A stretch of DNA of 64,000 bases, taken from the NCBI GenBank assembly GCA_014773175.1, contig VXCM01000974.1, forward strand, positions 1-64,000. Direction: 5' to 3'. The position numbers and the translations under genes are program-made. The notes beneath the pieces are model-generated. The model was given only the letters and a program-made list of their open reading frames with translations. It ran no database searches and was not told the DNA's origin. Each line of letters begins with the position of its first letter. The stretch's first letter is position 1. Positions 1 to 13,290 of this stretch are shown here, one piece after another. Origin of the DNA: Lucifuga dentata. Its lineage: Eukaryota; Chordata; Actinopteri; Ophidiiformes; Bythitidae.

Positions 1-128
1 TTTTTTTTTTTTTACTTGTGTAAATTTACAAAAACAGATAGGCTAGCTTTGTCTGTAGCTGATCTAGAAATATATAATGAGAGGGTGAACCTGTCCATTT
101 TATCTAAGTGAACTGTAAATTAAACATC

Positions 129-530
129 TTAAAGGTCCCATGTCATGCTTTGTTTTGTTTTGTTTTTTTTAGCAGTTTAAAACATGTCAAATGTGTCTTT
201 AAACCAAGGTTATGATATCTGTTCCAAAAAAAACCACACATCCAGGCTCTGACAGACCTCTTCTTCCTCCCAGTTTCTGCCTGCCATTACTATGAGCTGT
301 TTTGAGTGGGAGGGGATGCTATGTTAATGAGGCGCTGCTCTGATTGGCTGCCTGATTGCTTGGGTTCCGGAAAAAAAACAAATCAAAATGGCTTGTAGAT
401 AAATGCGGGCTATGGAAACAACGCAGAGGTTTTGGCTTTCCAAATTCTCAGGTTTGATAGGCTGAAAGATGACTATAGTATATATGCATGGGCAAGGAAA
501 AACATGTTTTTCATGACATGGGACCTTTAA
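129..530. mobile_element. TTAA-flanked MITE, type A
   Basis: A perfect 19-base terminal inverted repeat, ttaaaggtcccatgtcatg at 129-147 and its complement at 512-530, encloses about 400 bases without coding capacity. TTAA at each end fits the target duplication of piggyBac-type elements. Short elements opening with similar TTTAAAGGTCCCAT termini are common in fish. Confidence 0.7.
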
Positions 531-2410
531 GCAAGTATTTTCAGATATGGTGGATATGAGATACAGTACTGAATTAATGTGATTCACCTGTAGGTGGTGC
601 ACTAATTTTACATGGGTAGTACTGACTGACACCAAATCAGAAACACTGCTTTTTTTTATAAAGAATTTATCCATGTCTATATATATTTAGAATATGTACA
701 TATATATATAATCAAAAGAAAGAGTGAGACAGAGCAGCTGCTGACTTGACAGGATGAAATTGCTCAGGGTATCTCAAATATAAAACAAACTCGGTAGAGT
801 TCCAAATTTCTGTCAGATTTCACATACATCATCTTCTTGGCAGCTGTTCTATGGCTTCTTGGAGTAAGTTGTTACCATGAACCTAAAGCATCCAGGCAAT
901 TTTTATGGTTCAGTGAAAAAGCTTAAAACATGTATTGCACTGAAAAATCATTTCTAATTCCTTGTGAGGTTTATTGCTGATAAAGCAGCAACTAAAAACA
1001 GTAAAATTAATAGGATGGATTAAAACTATATTTCTTCAATAGGAAAACTGACCAAAGCACTGACAATGACAGGAAAGATGGACGAGAAAGAGGAGATGAC
1101 TTGCAGCCAAAGGTTGCGGGGCAGCCTCAGCACATGACGCACTATGAGATATGAGCCGTTGCTGGTTTAACTTCAGGACTCCCATCTGAAACAGTCTCCA
1201 ATGACTTTAAATAGTCATACAATAAAGGCAAGAAAATCTGGATGGACACTGTTAGTTATCAGAAATGCTCTTCATTTCTGTGTTCTATATGGCATGATTC
1301 CCTTCAATACTTATTTCCATTAATAAATATAAAAATTAAAGGTTATCTACAGAGCTGCTGTGCCGTATTTTACCATATATGCAAGAGAAAAACAGAAGCA
1401 GACTGTCATACCTTAATGACACATATTGCAGTACTAAACCTAACAGACTATTAAATGTGACACATTCTCTCTGTAACGCCTCTCCAATCACACTCCAGAT
1501 ACCAAACATGGTCACAGACAAAGCGGCAGATGCAACTAACAGCAACAATGTCGGTCCATGATAATCTCTCTCTCTCTCTCTGTTTGAAGAAAACAAGTAG
1601 CCAGGTTAACGGAGTAGTGGAGCAACCGTAACACTTCAAACAGCAATAAAGGAATATAATCAATAAAATGCAATAAAATATACATTGTTTTGTTTTACAA
1701 ATTTCTGAACTAAAAAAATCTTCAAATATCTTGTAAGTGTCTTCGTATAGACTTGGTATAGACAAGGGAACTGATTGCTTACTTAATGTCCAGACATTGT
1801 TGATTTAAGCTTTGAATGATAACATATGAAAATCTGAATAAGTTATTTGCTGTATTACAAAATGACTCCTCATCTCAGGAATTCACTGTTGGCGGTCCAA
1901 CAATAAGAACATAGAGCTGCATCCACCCCCTTTATACTGTCAAATAGAAAATATTTAGTCTGTAAGCTATCTCAGTCATGACTTTTCTCTGATAAAATCC
2001 AACACATAAGACATGTAACAATCTATTTAAATGTAAAAAAAAAAAAAAAAAAAAAAGGCTATGTTTTGTGTTAAGGATCATGTCTAGATGAATTGCTTTT
2101 TGACTGAAATAAGTTACACTACCCACCGTGCCAACTGTAAATGTGACTGTCGCTAGTTACTTTAGACTACAACTTCTCTGCAACATTTAAAATCATACAT
2201 CTACAAAACATAGAAGTAAGAAAAATGACTCTATATAAACTGTAATACACAGAAAATGGAACAAACACCCCAATACTGTTTGCAATACTAAACAACTAAG
2301 CAATACACTTTGCACAATATAAAAGACAAAATACAAGAATAAGAACTTTACATTGCACATTCAAATCAACTTCAGAGCGCATGTAGAGAAAGTTTGAAAT
2401 AACAACTCAC
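531..2410 (-). other. Second intron of the putative bmpr1b (part)
   Basis: No exon with the cysteine-rich BMP receptor ectodomain was found on the minus strand here. Contains an A-run at 2036-2056 and a short (TC)n at 1566-1580. Confidence 0.5.
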
Positions 2411-2519
2411 CATGTGCTTGAGCGTGCAGAGAAAAGAGTCCAAGCCACAGCAGAGGACTCCTGAAGCTCCAGAGACAGAGAGAGAGACGGCGCTCCAGTC
2501 CTCCTCTCTGCACTGGCAT
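2411..2519 (-). CDS. bmpr1b: First coding exon of putative bmpr1b (signal peptide)
   Basis: The frame starts with ATG at 2519 in a good context (ACC before ATG). It encodes MPVQRGGLERRLSLCLWSFR then SPLLWLGLFSLHAQAH and one base of a split codon, followed by donor G|GTGAGT. Basic residues followed by a hydrophobic core and small residues are typical of a signal peptide. BMPR1B is a single-pass type I BMP receptor serine/threonine kinase, and its longer isoform also carries an N-terminal signal-like exon. No ligand-binding or kinase exon is in the window, so the name rests on position: in human, BMPR1B lies directly downstream of PDLIM5 in the same orientation. Another secreted or membrane protein cannot be excluded. 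Confidence 0.55.
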
Positions 2520-2599
2520 GGTAGTGTCTGCCTCTCTTCTCCTCTCTTTTCCTCTCTTCAATGCACTCCACACAACAGGCTCATACACAGACTCTCCCT
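2520..2599 (-). other. bmpr1b: 5' UTR part of the putative bmpr1b exon 2
   Basis: A strong acceptor (long CT-rich tract ending CACATTCAG) sits at 2600 on the minus strand. It is followed by 80 purine-rich bases before the ATG at 2519. The presence of an acceptor shows that at least one upstream non-coding exon exists; the best candidate is the one ending at 43251. Confidence 0.55.
2558..2584 (-). promoter_or_regulatory. Upstream ORF (8 codons) in the putative bmpr1b leader
   Basis: An ATG at 2584 opens a reading frame of eight codons (MSLLCGVH) and ends in TGA at 2560-2558, 38 bases before the main ATG and in another frame. Such short uORFs usually lower translation of the main frame. Confidence 0.4.
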
Positions 2600-2658
2600 C
2601 TGAATGTGTGTGTATGTGTGAGAGAAAGAGAGGAGGAGCAGAGCAGGCATGCAAGCTC

Positions 2659-2661
<3 letters not shown>

Positions 2662-2718
<57 letters not shown>
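2662..2718. repeat. (TG)n microsatellite upstream of the putative bmpr1b coding exon
   Basis: 57 bases of uninterrupted TG; on the transcribed strand it is (CA)n ending about 62 bases before the acceptor at 2600. Confidence 0.95.
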
Positions 2719-2721
<3 letters not shown>

Positions 2722-4553
2722 CACCACAATGTGAGAAAGTCCACACCACACAAAACAGCGGCAGCAGTTCCAGTTGGTTGTCCTCCACACTGTCTGACAG
2801 TAGCAGTTCAGCTGTGAGAGAGAGACAGAGAGAGAGAGAAGGGGAGTTAACTTCACTTGCCTAGTAGGGAGGGCTCACACACACACACACACACAGGGAG
2901 GGAGGATGAGGACATGGGTGGAAAGAAAAGGGGGCAGGGAGCAGATGAGCAGGATGAGGTTTACAAAAAAGTAGGAGGTCATTCAAAACAAGCAGCAAGA
3001 CCTGTAGGATTCTGCACCTTTAACAGTTTCAACTTTCCACTTTTTTATTTTGTATGTAAATTCTCCGAAGAGGAAATTGAAATATAAGGGATCATCCAGC
3101 TATTTAAACTTTTAGACATACACTATTTGAGCAAGCTGTTCTGCTGAAGGTGATCAGAAGAAAATCAATTTAAATTATATACAAACCGACGCATTGCTTA
3201 AATATATATGTATATGTATAATTTTTTGTGGGTATGCATATAGGTCAACTATGTTTAGGTCAATAAACAACCACGGCCAATAAAACATAGAAAAATAAAT
3301 AACTTTAACTTGTATAACATGAAATTTTTGAGCTTTCTTTATATGAATACAGCAGCAAGTCGTGTGTAAATACATGGCCTACCTGTGAATCTAACTGCCA
3401 AGATGCATATTGGAAGGTCTTTTCCAGATTAACGAACAGTGAACTAAACTAATGCATGTCTCCCCGCCAACAGCACAAGTGGCAAAGTAATTGAGAGCAA
3501 GAGCCCACTTCAAGGGGCTAAACAGAGTGGATTTGAATTAGTTGTTTTGACAAATGACAAGCTAAATTCACACTTTAGGTGAGATTTCTAGCAAATAGAC
3601 CAAAATAAAAACTTGGTTTTGAGACACAACAGAAACTAGCTTATACAGAACACCTAAATGCCAACCGTGCAACAGTGGGCTAGACTGGCATCTTCACAGT
3701 CATCCTTAAAACCGGAGAATCATGCATCAAAGGCTGTTCTCAAGATAATGGATTGTGAGATTAGAGGAGCTGAATAAAACAGTATCAGCTGATCAATTAC
3801 CAGTCAAAAACACTTTGTTGATTAACCAGCAGCCAATTTTTGAGACATGAGAAAATGAGTCTACAGTTTTAAAAATGAGAAACATTGATTTTCATAAAAT
3901 TGCTAAACAGTTATTTTCCTATGTAGTGGCGTGCTGTTGACAAATCAGGTAGCTGGTAAAGGCACTGTAACGGAGCCGTTAGAGGTTACATCACCAAGCC
4001 TGCAGCTTTCTACTAATAAATAAATGGTTGCGACACTCTAATAGACCATTTCCTTTTCAGATTTACCCTCCTGCCTGTGAGCCATTTACTGCAGACAAAA
4101 CCGTGTGCGTGCGTGCACATGTGCATGCGTGTGTGATTTGCTTTCCATAAAAAGCACTGCAGACCCAAAACAGCAAAAAATGAAAACTTTTTTTTTTCAG
4201 ACACTGAAAACTGTTTTTGAGACACCGCAAAAAAACAAACAAAAAAAACAAAAAACAGATTTCTAAATTTTGACTTTAAATAGAAACAAAGGCTGAAGTG
4301 TTATCGTTTTTATGTTAATGTGTCGCTTTTTCTTGCTGCCACTCCTCTTTCCACTTCTTTTGATTCTTACACTCATTCACGTTGTTCATTAGTGACAAAC
4401 AAAGGCAGCCTGGCTCGCTCACTCCATGAAAGGAAAAAAATCACGGCATAAATAAACAGTCCTGCCCTCTTGATCTGTCTCCCCCATCCTCTTCTCTCTA
4501 CCCTCGTTCCCACGTGCACCTAAACAAATACACTTTTTGTCATATTTCTGTAG

Positions 4554-5107
4554 ACAGAAGCCAATGTCAATTTGTAGAGGAAGATGTTGAGGCATTTAGT
4601 CAGCTTATGAACTATGATGTTTTGGCAGCACTGTACCAACAGCTCGAATGGGAACAGAAGCAGCAACCTTCCCAGGTCAAAGAAAAGAGAGGTTGTAGTT
4701 TTATGTATGATGGTTTTATGGTCAGTACTGAACATTATAGAGGGAAGTAAGCTGGTGATTCAGCAACTTTGGAGGTTTTAAAAAAACATTTTGTCAAAGG
4801 GTAACTGAAGTTGGGAATGTTGTGAGTAGCACGTGCTAATCAACTTATTTGATTATTTCCTTCCGTCTCATTTTTCTCTGCCCTGCTAGGCCACCCTGAG
4901 CTGTCGACTCTGTCATTCCTGTATCTCTCAGATTTTCTCGAACTCAAAAACCTAACCCTACCCCCATCCCACTCTTTTTCTGTTCTCCATTCCCTTTTCC
5001 AGTCCCCTCCTCCAGTGAACCAGAATGTCATTTCAAGCATGTCTAACCACGGGAAGCCTTTGAAAGACTGTGACAGCATTTGCCCCCAATCCCTACTAGC
5101 TGTGAAA
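4554..5107 (+). other. Weak exon-like pair on the plus strand
   Basis: Two open stretches with splice-like borders join in phase. 4554-4675 follows TTTCTGTAG and ends CCCAG|GTCAAA; it reads RSQCQFVEEDVEAFSQLMNY and on to LEWEQKQQPSQ. 5003-5107 follows CCCTTTTCCAG and ends AAA|GTAAGT; it reads SPPPVNQNVISSMSNHGKPL and on to LLAVK. The amino-acid composition is protein-like, but I do not recognise it and found no further exons. It lies antisense inside the large putative bmpr1b intron. It may be a fragment of an unrelated gene, a decayed retrocopy or chance. Confidence 0.2.
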
Positions 5108-7570
5108 GTAAGTGTGTGCGTGTGTGTGTGTATGTGTGTGTGTGTGTGTGATGAATGCCTGTAGTCACTTGTTGCAGGACCGAATATCACATGCAAATTG
5201 AGGAATGACCCCCTTAAAAAACATTACTTAAAGGTACTGCATGCTGGTGCTGCATGAGTACAAGCACACACACACTTGCTAGTCTTTCAAAGTGTCACCC
5301 TCATGCTGGGCCTATGATAAATGGCTGAGTGTCACAAGCAAAGGATGAGCAACAAAACTGAAAGAGAAAAGAGGAGCAGAGAAAAGCCTGGTGACAAGAG
5401 AAACAAAAGGGAGAGATCAGAGAAGAATGATAGTTTTCTGAAGCAGAAGGCTAGATTTCTTCAGAAATGGGAGAAACCAAAAGATAAATGGAAGGACTGA
5501 GGAGAGTCAAAACATGGATGGAAGAGGGATGACGAGGATGGAAAGCAGGTAATGAAGAGAAGCTGAAAGGATAAAATTGAATGAATTCCCAGTCTAAATC
5601 AATGATAGATGTACTCAATAACAGAAAGCATATTGGTGTGTTAACGGAAATTAAGACAGCACCATTACTTCCAGACTGCTTCTGGTTTCATATGCAAATG
5701 TTATTCAAGCTCACTTTACACATCCAGATAATGTGTCCGAACCAACGCTGGGATCAATATGTTCTCTATTCACCATTCATTCATTCTCTCATCATTTCAG
5801 ACAGGCTTTCATAACACAACTTCACATGTCACAAGCTTTCGGTATCAACTTTTTAGTTGTCTTTCCTTTCCACGCAATGATAAATGTAGGCAAACAAAAC
5901 TATGAAAATGAAATTTAAACACATTTGCTTTATGATATTTAACTGAAATCAGATTTGATCCCTGAACATTTCTGAACACACAAAAAAAACTTAGTATATA
6001 CACACGTTATTCAAACTGATCATCAGCAAGGGATTTCCATCTGTGCCAGAGGATTTCAAGATCTCCGTACTTCTTCCTGGTTCACTTTTAAAACCGTTGA
6101 GCCCTTATTTGATGTATGAACTGACTAAACAGACAGGGGATTAACTCCATTTTAGAGGAACACCTCTGTGGCACAGCAGCACATCTGCTAATCCTCATCC
6201 ATTCACTTCAACTTGTCTTTAAACTAACAAGCAGTTTAACATAATCTGCTTTAAACCTGTCCATTCACTCCTATTCATCGGTGCATTTACATAGCAATCC
6301 TTTCTGCCTGAATGGTTACGAAGAGAAAGACGGAAAGAAAGAGTGAGAGAACGTGTATGTGTATGAATGTCTTTAAAATGTGGGCGCAGTGTGCTTCTAT
6401 TGTGTGTGTATGTGCGCGTGTGTGCGTGCGTGGGTATGCAGGTGTGTAAATGGAAAAAAAGTTGACATGATGGCAAAAGTGGGAAAAGTTGACATGATTT
6501 TTGTACTTAATTATAGAATGTACAACAAATGCTTCAGATGTGATGGTGTGGCAGCCATCGTGCATATACATACTGTGTGCTACTTTTACATTAAATATAA
6601 ACTGGTTCTTAGAAAAAATCTAAAAACAAAAAAAAAAAAAAAAAAANAAAAAAAAAAAAAAAAAAATCCCAAATTATTCAGAGGAAAATTTCTTCAAAAT
6701 TTCTCAGCTTCTTATTATGTTTCCAAAGTCAATGAAAAGACAGTATCCGCTTGCAGATAAACAGTGCAACATAGAACATACTGTGTTGAATTAGACCAAA
6801 AAATAAAAAAATAACAAATGTATGTCCTTCAAAAACAAAAAAAGGAAATACTTTGGAAAAGCGTTTAAGAGAGTTCACGTAAAATATTTAAGGATGGTCC
6901 AACTAGAATGTCTAAAGAGTGGAGTGGAAGAGAGAAGAAAATGCATGTAAATGCATATAATGACTGTATGCATGAATATTGTTACACCTTTTCACGCTGA
7001 GTTCTAAACAGTCGAGTTCTATGACCTCATCAATGAGGCCCAATGAAATTTCGGCTACTGCTGTCATGCAGAGACCCAACAAGAACAGTTCATCAACAAA
7101 TGAGTAACGGGAGGGATAACATGTAGAGTGAGGACAGGCATGATGATGAAGCACTGACAGAGAAGAAGCCTGTCAAGTTCACCTCTGACCCCAGCAATGA
7201 TTTGTTCTTGATTGATCTTTCACCTTTGGACAAAATCCCCCACACCACTGCTAGATAATCTCCCACAACAAGGGCAATGCAGAATGAAACAGAAGTGAAA
7301 ACAGAAGTCAGAGTAGGAGAGGAGTAGTAGGAGACAAGCACTTACAAGTAGGAGACAGAGAAAACTCAGTATCCTGATATCCTCAGTATTTTCATTACTC
7401 CATATTTAAACAGAGCAAAAAGAAAAAAACAAAAAAAAAAAAATTTATTATTTCCCTTGAACATCCTTTAAAAAAAAATCTCTATTAGTATATGAAGTTC
7501 TAAGCACACAAATATTGAGTGTTTTAAACCCTGGCTTGAAAGAAATAATGCTAGGCCATGATGTATCATG

Positions 7571-7613
7571 TATACCATCCTACTCTGAGCCATGCTCAGA
7601 GTAGGATGGTATA
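7571..7613. repeat. Perfect 20-bp-arm palindrome with 3-bp loop
   Basis: tataccatcctactctgagc (7571-7590), spacer cat, then its exact complement at 7594-7613. No related copy was noticed elsewhere in the window. Confidence 0.9.
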
Positions 7614-8068
7614 TATGTCAAATACAGCTCAGTGAATATGCATTAAAATCATATCAAACTGATGTTGAAACATCATAGTCAAGTGTTATGTCTAATTTAA
7701 AAAAAAAAAAACTTACAGCTGAAAGGATTGTTTCTCTCTCTCTCTCACACACACATACACTCTCTCTCTCTCACACTCATACACATACATAGGTTTTCAA
7801 GGTCTTCTCACATTGAGTAACCCAAATACATTTCTTGTTATCAGAAAAAAAGATCTGCACATATTTTTTTTTCTTATTCCTCTCTTTCTCTCCATCTTTC
7901 TTATTTAAGTACTGAGAAACACAAATACAAACATTCGGTCACTTATACATGTGTCACTACTTTAGATAGACAGAGTGAATTCTGCAAACTCAAATGTAAT
8001 ACAAGGTTCCAAAAATTCCCATTACTTGGCTGAAAAAAAAAAAGTTATCACTTGAACGGAGCAATTGT

Positions 8069-8083
8069 TCAGTCGGTCGGTTG

Positions 8084-8125
<42 letters not shown>
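8069..8125. repeat. GGTC/GGTT then (TC)n microsatellite
   Basis: Starts with cagtcggtcggttggtcggt, followed by TC repeats. Confidence 0.9.
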
Positions 8126-8129
<4 letters not shown>

Positions 8130-8837
8130 CACATCCACAGTTAGGTGTCAAGCCATTTAAACTTAATGAAGGCCTAATGATAGACTGGTAATGGCTTTTA
8201 CAGTTTGTTATTGTCATTATGAAACCACTCACTGTATCACTTTACAACCACCATAAAAACATTGACAGGGAAAGGTGTGGTTTGGGTGAGGTAGAACATA
8301 TCTGAAAATGGTATGTCAGAAATCCAGCTCTGTAATTAAATCATAAATAAGTCAATTATCTTTAATTGCTTTGCTATAAATCACAGTGAATGGCTGAGTT
8401 TTCCCCTTAAGCTATTTGGCAAAACTAATTATTGTTTTCTAGGGTTTCAATGGGATTTAATATCCTGTTACTACACTCTGAGGCTCACAAGGTAAAACGA
8501 AACTTGAAATTAAAGGTTCAAATTTGCCTGGAGTATTGCAGTAGCATAAATAACTTATGAGGTAGTGTATATCTAATCAAAAGCTGGGAGTTTAAGGTAT
8601 ATGTGGCTGGATGATGGGAAAAAGCTGTGCGTATTTTTGAAAAGAGAAAGCGACTCGACACATATACTAAGTTGGGGAAAAACAAAATCAATTTGGCCCC
8701 CTGTGAAGGGGGGTTAGGGTTGTCAACGAAGGGGCTCACTGGTCAAAAGGGTGGAATGTTAACAATGTCCTGTAAAGGTAACAGTCTAATACAAAAAAGA
8801 GAAGAATCCCATGGCAGTCTCGTGCTGAGTGGGAGCT

Positions 8838-8869
<32 letters not shown>

Positions 8870-11800
8870 TCTGTGGCTGCCTACTTTTCTGATTCATCAG
8901 TCTACAACAGCTTACCACGGAGTCAAAGATCACAATCTGTGGCCACCCACAAATCCTAATGCTGACTGCCTGTCCATCTGTCACACAGTAGCTGAGACAG
9001 TAATGTTTGGAGTTTGCTGTAACGTATGTGTGTTGTATTGAGGGGCTAGAATCTTTGACTGTATGGAAAGTTTGCCGTGCAGTACTTTATCATTTGAATA
9101 CTTCCTCAGACATCTTAAAAAATTGCATTTCTTCGTTATTTTGGTGTGAGTAGCACAGACACTGTGCATTCTAGGACTTCCTGTTAAAACTAAAACTAAA
9201 AAGTTCAATAGGAGTTCAGTCAGCTATGAAGGAGCGACATGCCTGTCATAAGAGTGAAAATTTGCACAAATCCAATGTTGTTTTTGTGGAGCTGACACAG
9301 TACCAGTTTGGGGAAAGAGACTATTTCCAGATAGCAGATAATAGCTGAAATAACTGTGTGATCATATGTGCAACAACAATGTAAATCTCTGCTTCTGTAT
9401 TTCACGTGTACACTACAGTTTTACCACAACACCATAAACAGGACACTGATTTACAATCATAGTGTTTAATTAATTGCAATTACAATTTAAAACTAACGCA
9501 CGTTGGTCCTGAGAAGGTGAGAAGGACCACCTATAGTGACAACTTATGCTAATAAAAGAGCTACATGTGTTTCCACGGCCAATGACAACTGTTCCTCCAG
9601 CCAAGAATAGCGTAGCCCAATAAAACCTCTGTGTCTCTCGCACACTCATACATGCCAAAGACAATGCCTCCTTCAGTTCACTTTTAAATCTTGTGGATGA
9701 ATGCTGAGTGTTGTGATTTTTGGATATTTAGCTATATGACTACATTATAGGCTTGACAGTTTTATTGCTTTGAAAACAAAACACCTCAGTTACGAATACA
9801 AAAACCTTATTTGTTGTTAATATGATTAACTAATTCACTGGAGGTTCGATCTGAAACACCAACAAATTATCTGAAAACATGCAGACTGATAATCAAAAGG
9901 GTAATTAATTGAATGCAATAATAAAATTATCATGACACAGAGAGCTGATCAGACAGAAACAAAAGGGAATCAGAGAACATGAGGATAAAGAAAAAGGGGG
10001 AGAGGAAAATTCAAAAGAGTGGAGAAGAAAGGCTCTGTTATGGTGGCTGTTTAGAGTCAAACAGAGCAAGGTGACACCAGGGGCAGTGAACTGACCTACA
10101 AATCCACTGTAAAGCCCACACCTGCATGGACACACACTGATCCAGACACATGCACCCAACTAGACACACACAGAATTACAAAGTTATTCACACACCATTG
10201 CCTATACCACCAGCTTCCCTAGACTTGTCAAAAGGTGACCATTTCAACAACCAATAATACCATCTGTTAGGATAACACTTCAACTTTGTAATTGTTCTTC
10301 CTCACAGACTTTACCAAACACACCAGATAAGCCAGGAGTTGGAAAGAACACTTTTACTTAAGACTTCAAAGGAAAACTGTGTGAGAGACCTTAGAGGTGA
10401 GGGCCAGAATGGAGTGAGAGAACAAGTATGTGATTTAACTAAAATGGGCACAAGAGCAAAGAGCAGAAGAGAGGAGAAAAAAAGACAAAGGAGAGTGCAA
10501 TGCAGTTTAGTTTGTGGATCTACAGAAGCTGAATCGAAATCAAGAAGACTAAAAATGAAGGATGTTCACCTTTGACTCAACCTATTTATCTTAGTGTCAA
10601 GTTCTTACAATGCAGAGCTCTAAAGTAGAGAGTCTGTTTCCTTTGCTGAGTTAACATGTCAATGTTACTTTGACACCAGATAAAGTAGTATAAAGTGTGG
10701 CTCTTAAATATGAAGCAGCTATTAGCATGCGATCTTCATTGAAGGCTTTTACTTATGGCACACCTTATGACACCGCTACCATATTGGGACACTGGTGTGC
10801 TGATAAATATAAGGGAAGTTTTATGAATGAGCTTCAGTTATCATGGTGCTTATTTAGTGTGATACTGTGTGGTTACCATGATTTGTTTTTATGAATTCCA
10901 CCCATTGTCTCAAGGTGTGTTTTGTAATGATTTTTAAAGTTTGTTTTACTTACCAGAGTCACTGTTGAACTTGGTGACCAAACACAAAACACTCTGTACA
11001 TTACATGTACACTATATACTCGATACACACTATATACAGTACAATACTGTGATTAAGGCAAAAATGTGGAAAAAAGTCACAGACAGATGAAATTAGTTCA
11101 CTGAATATACATGGATTTTTGTCTGATTGCCTTAGAAGTGGAAATATGGCAAGACAGGAAATTAATGTGTAGAATTCTTGCTAATAGAGCATTACAAGCT
11201 TGAGTAAATCGGTTTATATTTGCATAATCTGGATCTGTTACTTGAAGTACAGCAATGACAAGTAATGCAGATTTTAATCTGATTAAGGATCATGTTTACA
11301 TGATGTTTTTAAAAAAAAATGGACTTACCATCTTCTATTAGATTAAAAGTTTTAACATGATGTTAACGTAATCACTAATTTGAGATGTCGGACTAAATGT
11401 GATTTGGTCAGGAACATGGTGTCCTACAGCTAAGTGTGTCTTTGCTGACCTCTTACAGAATGTACAGCTTTAGTTTCTGATGTTAATAAAGCCAGACAGG
11501 AAGGAGGGAGACAGGGAGGGAACACAGAATGGAGCAGGAGTGAGTCACATGGGGGAGGTGATGGGACCAAAGTGTGGTGTCGGAAGGGTGACGGGGGGGC
11601 CTTGAGGGTCTTGTTGCAGTGGGATGAGAGCGTGGGGAGTTCATGCCCCTGCCAGGCCCTTTTCGCACTGCATAAACAAAGAGATTACAGAGAGAAGAAG
11701 CTCCATGCTGCTAACAAGCAGGGCCACCACACACACATTTAAACATGAACACGGATGCATGTGCACGCATACTCGCATATACTGTAGAAATGATTCCCTC

Positions 11801-12253
11801 TCTCTCTCTTTCTCACATACACACACACAAACATATATATAAATGCACACAAACAAGGACAATCTCATGCATACAAAAATTGCACACACAAACACAACAT
11901 GCACAGAAAATAAAAGACACACAACAAAAAACATCAGAACATAGTGGCGCCACCTGTCTCCTCTTCACCAATTAATGAGCTCCCAGCTCCTGGGATGCTA
12001 GAACGAGGTGGCAATTAGCAGGGAAAGAAAAGGGGGAGTAATGAAATGAGGGAGAAAAACACAAGACAGGAGGGGGGAAAGGGAGAAGAGAGGAAACAAG
12101 GGATGAGGACAGATGATAGAAGAGAAATTGGGAGACGCAGGATTTAAAATCTGAGATGAGAAATAAACTGAAAAAAAAAAAAAAAAANTTTTTTTTTTTT
12201 TTTTTTTTACTGCCTTTTTGAGCTATGCCATATTTCCAAGGTACTTACGTCAA

Positions 12254-12308
12254 TAAAAACAAGATCTCAATAAAAGATCTCAATAACAAGATCTCAATAA
12301 AAGATATG
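12254..12308 (+). repeat. Short tandem repeat aagatctcaataaa
   Basis: Four imperfect copies of aagatctcaataa with spacing of 13-17 bases. Confidence 0.6.
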
Positions 12309-13290
12309 AAATGAGCAAACAGGAAGTAAAAATTTCTCCACACAGATGAATATATATTTGAATATTCTGTTCTTTACTAGAGCAAAAATTACATGAGAAC
12401 AAAAGAAAAGAGAAAAGATCAGTGGAGATGAGTAGATAAGATGTCATAGCAATGCATCATCACACGACAAGTGGCAATATTTTAATGTCAGCATAGTTCT
12501 GTAATTTTCTTTATTGATCTCTATCATTTATCCTCATTTTGTCTATCACTCCACCTTTGCATTTTTTCTCCCTCTGTCAGTCAATGTTGTTTCCTGTTTC
12601 TCTCCCTTTCTTAAATACACACATACACACATTCTTTTGTTTGCCACCTGATAACAGGCAGTCATTCATACCACCTCTCGACCCCCATGACCTCTGAACT
12701 CTGAGACCTAAATACGGAACAAGAACTGAGACACTGGTCACGCATTTGTTGAAAGTGCACACATGTTCATGCACACACACGCTACTAACTACTAATTGTT
12801 AAGAAGGATTATTCTACATTCTCGTAAAAGTATCACATAATGTAGTTCACTGAATAAATAAATCTGCTATCAGGCTTTTAATTATTCATCAACAACTGTT
12901 AACAGTTAATATAACTGAGGTTTACATCACTCCATTAGTTTGTTAGTCTCATCTAAGTGAGGTGAGGATAAATGAGGTACAAATAGAAAATATAAATAAA
13001 ATAAAGTTGCTTTAAAGCTGCTATAGGCAAATTTTCTATTTTATTGCTTTAATTATTTTTTGGACTTGGTCATTGAGCTTTACTGTAGCATGGGTGGCAT
13101 TTGATTTGTCCTTTATCTATGGGCTCAGTGCCGCTGACTGTGTGTGTTTGTGTGTGTGCGTGCGCATTTTAGAGAAGCAGGGGAGAAATGCGTTCACGTA
13201 TCTGCTTGCCTTCAGAATTAATCTGCTGTTTAAAAACACAGTGCGACAAAACAATCCATGAAGGCAATTTGCAATAAATAATAATAAAAT

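Larger units (their letters stand above)
5108..13279 (-). other. Gene-free stretch of the large intron
   Basis: AT-rich with many CA/TG and CT/GA tracts, an N in an A-run at 6647 and an A-run/T-run join with N at 12188. The palindrome at 7571 and the repeat at 12254 are listed separately. No exon recognised. Confidence 0.5.

Noticed and set aside
2361..2864. Several overlapping open frames on both strands around 2.4-2.9 kb
   Set aside because: Most of their length is translated (CA/TG)n. Only the part from the ATG at 2519 to the donor at 2411 has independent support.
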